Assembly: GCF_963678635.1 (NCBI RefSeq)
Contig: NC_087064.1
Location: 53,588,684 to 53,648,683, forward strand
Source: Symsagittifera roscoffensis
Lineage: Eukaryota > Xenacoelomorpha > Acoela > Convolutidae
Direction: 5' to 3'
Length of the DNA stretch: 60,000 nucleotides
The position numbers were made by a program, and so were the translations under genes. Position 1 is the first letter of the stretch, and every line of letters begins with the position of its first letter. Shown piece after piece: positions 53,730-60,000 of the stretch. The notes beneath the pieces were generated by a model. That model saw only the letters and a list, made by a program, of their open reading frames with translations, was not told the DNA's origin and made no database searches.

Positions 53730-56519
53730 TTGGAAGGGTCTGACCGGGACGGAGAGATCGAATCTGTGATGATTGTGACGACACGGCCAAGCAAAGGTAT
53801 GAAGTCTCGAAAAAGGAAGCGGGAGATGGAGGAGTTGAGCAGCCCGTCGGTGGATGCTGTTTTGGAGAAGAACTTAAGGGAGACCGCCCCCATGATCTTG
53901 GCGCGGTGGAAGACGACAGCCTACAAGAGTAGCTCCGAACCAAGGAGGCTAACCGAAATAGTGAAAGAGATAGAGGCCTCGACAAGTCTGGTAACGGAGG
54001 AGGACTTCAAACAACAGAAGGCAGGTTCGAAAAAGGGTTCGACGAGTGGACAAACCTGGCAAGTGAATGTGGGCAGAGAATGGATCTCGAACGAACATCA
54101 AGCTGTTGACCAACAAGTATCCAATGACGCTCTTGAGAAAAATGCGACGAGGAATACGGCTCGACTTTGGTGGGTGGCCCTAGAGACGATGAAGGAATTG
54201 GAGGACTGTCTGAAGAAGCTTGATCAAGTGGTGTCCCGCAAGCGTCGCAATTGAGCTACTCAACAGAAAGCCGAAGTCAACAAACTGGAGTTGGGAAGTC
54301 AGCTAAAGCGAACTTGGCAGAGCCTGTTGGTGCGAGATTATTTTGAGGAGGCGATGAGAACACCTTCATCAGCATTGCCTCTAATGGTGAATCCCTTCGT
54401 CAGAATCGCGGGACAACTGATGTTCGCATGGAGCTTAGTGGGAATAGAGTTGGAGGTCTTGACTTCATGTGACCAATTGAAGTTAGGCAAAAAAATGGAG
54501 GTCTATCAGATGCTGGTATAACACGTCGCGAGGGACAACCCCGGTCTGAGCCTAGCGAGAAGAAAAGATGCCACTTGTTTCTCGAGGTGGATAATGTCCG
54601 TAATAAACAACAGCATAGTCGAAGCGTGTCATCAGAAGGCCATGGGGAGCAAAACCATGGAGAGAAGAGTCTCCACCATCATACTGAACGTGTACCAGAG
54701 TACGGGAATTGAGAAGGAGGATGACTCGAGACAATCCCTAGAGAATCATAAAAAACTGGATGAAATACGAAGATTCCACAACAAGAAATTTGAAGAGGGG
54801 CATGACGTGCATCGCAACTTAGCCTTGGCTGAGGGTTACGCGAGACCCAATAAAAAGGGAGAGTATCAATGCGTGTCCGGAGTGATGGGAATAGCGTATA
54901 ATCCTTTCTTGAATTCAGAAGCCGCGAGCGCTTACAGGAATCATGAGGTGGCGGAGCTCTTGAAATTTTGGACGGAGAAGATAATCGTAATCGATCCAAC
55001 GAAAAGGGAGAAACCGAGCCTTGGCCTGCTAATTGAGGCGACGCCAAAGGTGATAAGCGTGCCGCGCTCGAGCAAAAGAGTAGAATTGAGAATGGAAAAC
55101 GGAAATGGCATGATGACTACGAATTTGGGAACGGTTTGGAAATTGCTGAGACCTTCCTGGTGTCCCCATCCCCATGCGAGCTTGATTGAAGAAGTCACGA
55201 GTAAGGCTAACACCGACAAAAGATGAGGATCTGAGAACGTTGGACGTGATACACAAATTGATCCTACCACAGAGTAAAGAGTCGGGTGGAACAACGAATA
55301 AGCTGGGATCGGTAAAGAAGTTGGAGCCTGGTAGCTGTCTTGACTTGACGTGCGGAGGCGGAGAGCACACCTGTGATGGACGATCTTGTGTCAGATTACA
55401 ATCTTTTCAGGGAGAGGACCTAGTCACTTGGTTTGGTGATATAACAGAAAGAGAGAAGAGCGAGGTGCAGATAATGGCTGAGTGTTATACGAACACATCA
55501 GTGAATATAGCAACGGCGCTGGGGTTCTTCTCTAGAATGAGTAGTCTGCAATCACTCGAGATGCTAGGTTCTTCTCTAGAATGTGTAGTCTGCAATCACT
55601 CGAGATGCTGGAGTCTGAACACCATTTGGTGACGGCGTTGAGCGTCCAGTCGTGGCCAGGGGCGTTGCAAACCAACCAAAAACATATCAGAGGATGGAAG
55701 ATTAGTCTAGAGGCGGAGATGGGATTTCCAGTGAGCGAAGCCTATGGCCTGCCGGTAAATGCCAAGTCTTTGGTGGGATCAGTAATGGCCAACGTATGTG
55801 GTAGCCATTATCCATTGCACATGGCAATGGCGGAGGTATCCAGCCAAAGGATACTAGTGGATAAGGCCTTCTCGGTACCCAAGTGCGTACGGCTAGCTCG
55901 AATGTTGCATCATTCACACAGACTGTTGAGGAAGATCCTGGGAACGGTGCCGAAGGCACAAAGAGATGACTTGAGTGAAATCTGGGAAGAAGAACTCCTG
56001 AGCTTGGGAGATGAAAATAGGAGCGATTTTGAGAAGCCGATCGGTAATGTCTCAATGCCGGAGGAAAATGATGTGGTGCACGAGAAGATGATGGAACTGG
56101 AGCCTCTGCTGGAAGTCTCAGGGCAACGCAATCTCCGAAGCATAGAAATTACACATGGGGAGTGCCCATGCCACTTCTTCGCACAGGCAGTGTGGTACCC
56201 GGAGCACACAAACCTTTGCTTAGTGTGGGATGTAGAAGAAATTCGGTCAATCGGGTTACCCGATCATCAGCAGAAGATAACCATCTTGGTAGTAAGCACG
56301 ATGTTGGCGTTACGATGGATCGAAGAAGATGTAACGAAGTACAGGGAGTCGAAAGCACCTACGGCAGAATCGATACACGCTATAGATTACAGCAAGAGAC
56401 TTGAGTTGTTTGAGACTGTATGCAAGGTATTTGCCATACCAATGGAAGTCAGGCACGTATGGAGCCGGATCAGGTTCTTTCCGTGGTTTCGAGCGACTTT
56501 GACATCTTGGTTGTTGTAA
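53730..56519 (+). pseudogene. Unrecognised multi-copy ORF, degenerate plus-strand copy
   Basis: Frames 53730-54254, 54291-54521, 54594-55226, 55186-55632 and 55581-56519 read in order as one long protein broken by frameshifts and stops. From about 55100 it parallels the minus-strand copy at 58172-59992 block by block: PSWCPHPHASLI, a C-x4-C...C-x4-C cluster, ATALGFFSRMSSLQSLE, LSVQSWPGALQTNQK, FSVPKCVRLARM, HGECPCHFFAQAVWYP, WDVEEIRSIGLPD and PWFRATLTSW. A 44-bp tandem duplication at 55523-55610 is one of the lesions. The first part (53730-55100) is highly charged and has no partner in the window. I do not recognise the family. Position next to retroelement DNA suggests a mobile-element gene. 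Confidence 0.6.
55523..55610 (+). repeat. 44-bp tandem duplication
   Basis: The two units, each starting GGTTCTTCTCTAGAATG, differ at two bases. 44 is not a multiple of 3, so the duplication shifts the frame of the surrounding ORF. Confidence 0.9.
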
Positions 56520-58171
56520 CATTCGCCCAAGTACTACACAGCGACGGAGGGTAGAAAAAGTACCTATTAACGACTGGCAGGCGTCAGTTACCTTAATCCT
56601 ACTCGTTTTTCACCGTCTCGACCTTGCCAGTTGATTTTCTGGTCTGTTTAGGGCTAAGTAAAAAGTTACTATTTTTAGGCCATCAGTCAAACGACTTTAG
56701 ATCAGCTTTCGTTTACATTCGAACACAACCACATAGCTGAGTCTCAGATCCTCAGACTACGTGATTGTCATTGAAAACACGGCTCGAAAAACCTATTTTA
56801 ATATGTTTTTGTGTGACAGTTCTATATTAAATCCATTGGAGATGGATTGACCCTTTTTTCCTTCTAGCTACTCATATTCTAAAATAACAAACTATACCGG
56901 TGTTAATTTAAAGTTTCACGACATCCAAGTAGCTATACAGTCAGTTTTATATAGTCCCTTCACATAAGACAGTCTCTGGGGGACCAAGCCTCCGCTCCCG
57001 TAATCTTCCTGAGATAACGTTCTTATCTCTTCCAACTTGTGGTACGGGAGGGTTCCGTGGAATATTCCTTCCCCACTGAAGCTTCCTTCTCCACTAATAT
57101 CCACTGATAAGGGTCTTATCGTGTGTTGTTGCCACGATAAGAAGCTTCGTATTTTTCGTCTCTTGTGCGACCGTTTTTCACAATATTTGTCGCTGTTCTG
57201 CTTTTTCGTCGTTTTTTGTCAAAATGGCCGTCTTTTTGTATTTCTCAGAAATATTCACTTTTCAATCGAAATTTTGGAAATAAAAATTCTAGAATATTCC
57301 TACCCTCCTTCGCAATACTTTTTCGTTAATAAGGCCTTTATTCGTTTTTTCTCGTGTCGCCGGAAGGTTGCGCTGTGTCATCTGGCAGAATGGCACATAC
57401 TCCCCGGACAAGTCCCCATCAATGTCCCTATTGATCGCATAACACCGGGTTATCGTCAAGTAGTGTTCCAATTCTCTGTAATCAATCTTACAAATCGCAT
57501 AAGAAAATGAAATTTATCTACTCCACCTCAACTCACTACGTGTTCACAAATGGCATCGTACTACATTTCACTGCCTTTCAACATTTTCACAATATTTGCA
57601 CCATGAGGAGTGTCTTAGATAAAATTTCTTTTCTGACTACTTACGTCGTCTTGCCATAAAACTTCTTTTCGCTCTTCGTGATTAAAAATTGGGACGTGGC
57701 ACGGCCACGCACCCGTTAAAATTAACTTAACGTCACTCACTAAGTATAATCAGTTATTTATGCAGTCCTTTATTAAAATTAAAACTAAGAAACTCTGTGG
57801 CTAGGAAAGTCATTGAGTTACTCACCCTTCTCGAGCGAGTTTACCCAAACTTACCATGTTGCCACACAGTGAATTTGTGTCTTACACAGGTTAAAAACTT
57901 CAATCGTGTTTAAATAGATAAATATACTCACCTATGTTCTATATATATACATAAATAGTATAACTAAAATTCTCTTTCAACAATTTTAACAATTGTAACA
58001 ATTTTCAAAGTTTGATTTGACCAAACTAAATCAAAACAAAAAGTTTAACAAGTTCAATAATCAAAACTTGGTTGATTGGTTCAAGTTTTAACACACAAAG
58101 ACAATCAAGTTTTTTCTCCTTTTCTTCTCTTCTTTGCTCATGTCTTCACTTGTTCTCTTCGTTCATAATCT
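56520..58171. other. 1.65-kb spacer between convergent ORF copies
   Basis: No gene is recognised. It is AT-richer than the flanking ORFs and contains CTTCACATAAGACAGTCTC- and CTTATCGTGTGTTGTTGCC-type sequence that could be retroelement LTR, but no direct or inverted repeat pair was found. Confidence 0.4.
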
Positions 58172-59992
58172 TCACTCCATCGCTTCTCTATCCTGATCTT
58201 CAGCTTCGCTGTCTTCTAATACTTTCTCCAGCATGTCCATGGAGTTGCGGGCCGTGCCCCAACTCTCCTGTTCCAACAGCCTCGGTTTGCAACAAGGTAG
58301 CAAGTCAACATTCACCTTTTGCTCCCGGCTCCTGCAAAAGCTGTTGTGAAGACATAGGCTCACATTTCGTTCTAGGTCAGCTCTTAAGACCTCTTTCTTC
58401 TCATCTTCAGTTACACAAGGCGCTCCGGCTACCCGCTTCACCGCCGTGGTGACCGCGTTTCTGTGCGTCAGGAATGCTCTCTTATAGGCTCCTGGTCCTA
58501 TATCTAGCTGGAAAGATTGATAGGCTTCCGTGTTCCTCGACATGTGACGCTTCGCGCGTTCATACATCCATGATGTCATCACTGCACGGAACCAAGGCAT
58601 CAATCTTTGCCTTGACCATATTCTTTCAATGGCTTTAGGTATTCTCAGAACCTTGCAGGTGGTTCTGAAAAGATCCAATTCACGACTCATCTTCACGTTG
58701 CTCAGCTGCTCAGGAGTCGGCACGGCCGTCTCCTGTTCACTCTTATCCGCGTTAGCCTCCAGCCATCTCACTGCCAGCATGGCACTAACCACCACGATTG
58801 ACACCTGTTGATTCTGATCGGGCAACCCCGTAGAGTATAACTCCTCCACGTCCCATACTAGCATCAGATTCCCGCGTTTGGGGTACCGCAACGCCTGCGC
58901 CAAGCAGTGGCAAGGATACTCCCCATGGGTTCTCACTATGTTCCTTCGGGTCCGATACCCTGAGGCTCCCAGCAACGGTTCCACCTCCATCAGAATTCTG
59001 TGTAAGTCGTCTTTCTCTTCTATGATGGGGAATTCAGTGGGTAACGCTCCACTCGCTTTCTGCTTCTGGAACTCACTCACATTACCTTCGTTCAATCTCA
59101 GAAACTCTTCACCCACTACGTCTTGCAACTCGCCTTCAGATCTCTTCGGGACTGCCCGAAAGATCTTTGCCAACAAATCATATGACCTCTCCGACATTCT
59201 GGCCAACATCACGCACTTTGGCACCGAGAAAAGTTGGTCAATCAACACCTGCTGTGTCCTCGCATCCATCACCACCATGTGTGTAGGATATCTACTACTG
59301 CAATATGGTGCGGAGCTTGAACCCACCAGATATTTTGAACCAGTAGGTTTTTGATAGGCCTCACTATCTTTCAGATTCATCTCGTTCTCCAGAGCTTCTC
59401 GCCAGCCTCCGATCTTCTGCTCTGTCTGCAATGCTCCAGGGAATACTTCCACGCTGAGGGACGTCACCAGCTCATGGGACTGCTCCAGGCGCTCAAGCGA
59501 TTCTATCGAACTCGTCATGCTACAAAATCCCAAGGCTGTGGTCAAGTTTACATCCGTCACCCCATGACAGTCCGCGACTAACTCCATTCCACTCTTATCC
59601 GACATGCTCAATCGTCCGTACAATCGTGCCAGTTGTCGATGCTGCTCGCTCAGCGTAATCAGACAGTGCCCCAGGTTACAAACATGTCCTTCCATCCCAC
59701 TGTGTTGAGCCAAGCATGTGCCTTGCTTAAACCAATTGCTCGATGGACCTTCCTCGGACAGCTCCGTGGATGGATTGCTCTTCCGCTTCGTCAACCTCAT
59801 GGCCAGCAGATGATGTATCATGGCCAAATCATGCAAACTTGCGTCATTATCCAGGTCTAACGTGATATCCGCCGTCATGTCCCAGATTAAACCGGCGTTA
59901 GGATGAGGGCACCAAGAAGGCTTCATGAGTTCCCACATCGTTACTAGACTGGTTTTCAAGGGACCGTCCCAAGAACCACAATCAAAACTCAC
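58172..59992 (-). CDS. Unrecognised multi-copy ORF, intact minus-strand copy, 5' end outside window
   Basis: 606 codons are open to the window edge region. It is hydrophilic, with no transmembrane segment or signal peptide. There is a Cys/His cluster CLAQHSGMEGHVCNLGHC, then ATALGFCSMTSSIESLERLE, LSVEVFPGALQTEQK, FSVPKCVMLARM, THGEYPCHCLAQALRYP, WDVEELYSTGLPDQNQQ and IWSRQRLMPWFRAVMTSW. The last 130 residues (with CRSREQKVNVDLLPCCK) extend beyond the plus-strand copy. There is no reverse transcriptase, protease or integrase motif. It could be a gag-like or other accessory ORF of a retroelement, or a repeated host gene. I do not recognise it. Confidence 0.6.
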   Translation of the reverse strand: MSFDCGSWDGPLKTSLVTMWELMKPSWCPHPNAGLIWDMTADITLDLDNDASLHDLAMIHHLLAMRLTKRKSNPSTELSEEGPSSNWFKQGTCLAQHSGMEGHVCNLGHCLITLSEQHRQLARLYGRLSMSDKSGMELVADCHGVTDVNLTTALGFCSMTSSIESLERLEQSHELVTSLSVEVFPGALQTEQKIGGWREALENEMNLKDSEAYQKPTGSKYLVGSSSAPYCSSRYPTHMVVMDARTQQVLIDQLFSVPKCVMLARMSERSYDLLAKIFRAVPKRSEGELQDVVGEEFLRLNEGNVSEFQKQKASGALPTEFPIIEEKDDLHRILMEVEPLLGASGYRTRRNIVRTHGEYPCHCLAQALRYPKRGNLMLVWDVEELYSTGLPDQNQQVSIVVVSAMLAVRWLEANADKSEQETAVPTPEQLSNVKMSRELDLFRTTCKVLRIPKAIERIWSRQRLMPWFRAVMTSWMYERAKRHMSRNTEAYQSFQLDIGPGAYKRAFLTHRNAVTTAVKRVAGAPCVTEDEKKEVLRADLERNVSLCLHNSFCRSREQKVNVDLLPCCKPRLLEQESWGTARNSMDMLEKVLEDSEAEDQDREAME

Positions 59993-60000
59993 TTGCCCCC

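Overview
The window is nuclear DNA from an invertebrate animal. Host genes are split by many GT-AG introns, non-coding DNA is AT-rich and full of short interspersed repeats, and there is a complete metazoan-type Polinton/Maverick plus Ty3/Gypsy remains. I cannot name the phylum from the sequence alone.

1-6 kb: a 5'-truncated retroelement fragment on the minus strand, then repeat-rich non-coding DNA. 6.08-22.15 kb (+): twelve coding exons of a Golgi alpha-mannosidase II (GH38). The frame is intact from the stem region to the stop; the N-terminal membrane-anchor exon is not seen. Its introns hold several repeat families: tRNA-derived SINE-like units, a hairpin-headed repeat, a TTGCAAATAAA family and foldbacks. 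23.36-26.70 kb (+): three exons of the large U2AF splicing subunit (RS domain, RRM1, RRM2); the exons for the C-terminal UHM domain are not found.

26.94-45.25 kb: an 18.3-kb Polinton (polintovirus-like element) with 230-240-bp terminal inverted repeats, inserted downstream of U2AF2 exon 3. It encodes protein-primed DNA polymerase B (three exons, with N-terminal C2H2 fingers), an adenovirus-type cysteine protease, a double-jelly-roll major capsid protein, a pX-like basic protein, a penton-type minor capsid protein (broken by one in-frame TAG), a DDE integrase, an FtsK/HerA packaging ATPase, a small membrane protein and several uncharacterised proteins, one of them nuclease-like. So replication, integration, packaging, maturation and capsid functions are all present. 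Inside it lies a 3.7-kb module bounded by a 105-bp, nearly identical inverted repeat. The module carries three genes on both strands: a PC4-like single-strand nucleic-acid-binding protein, a 208-residue protein with an H-x-H motif, and an unrecognised 214-residue protein. This is the least explained part of the window.

45.25-49.42 kb: AT-rich DNA with one orphan exon-like block. 49.42-49.62 kb: a 200-N assembly gap with an abrupt change in composition. 49.62-53.25 kb (+): a decayed Ty3/Gypsy pol (RNase H end, integrase, GPY/F region) followed by a macro-domain-like ORF. 53.73-56.52 kb (+) and 58.17-59.99 kb (-): two convergent copies of an unrecognised mobile-element-type gene, the plus copy broken and the minus copy open but cut by the window edge.
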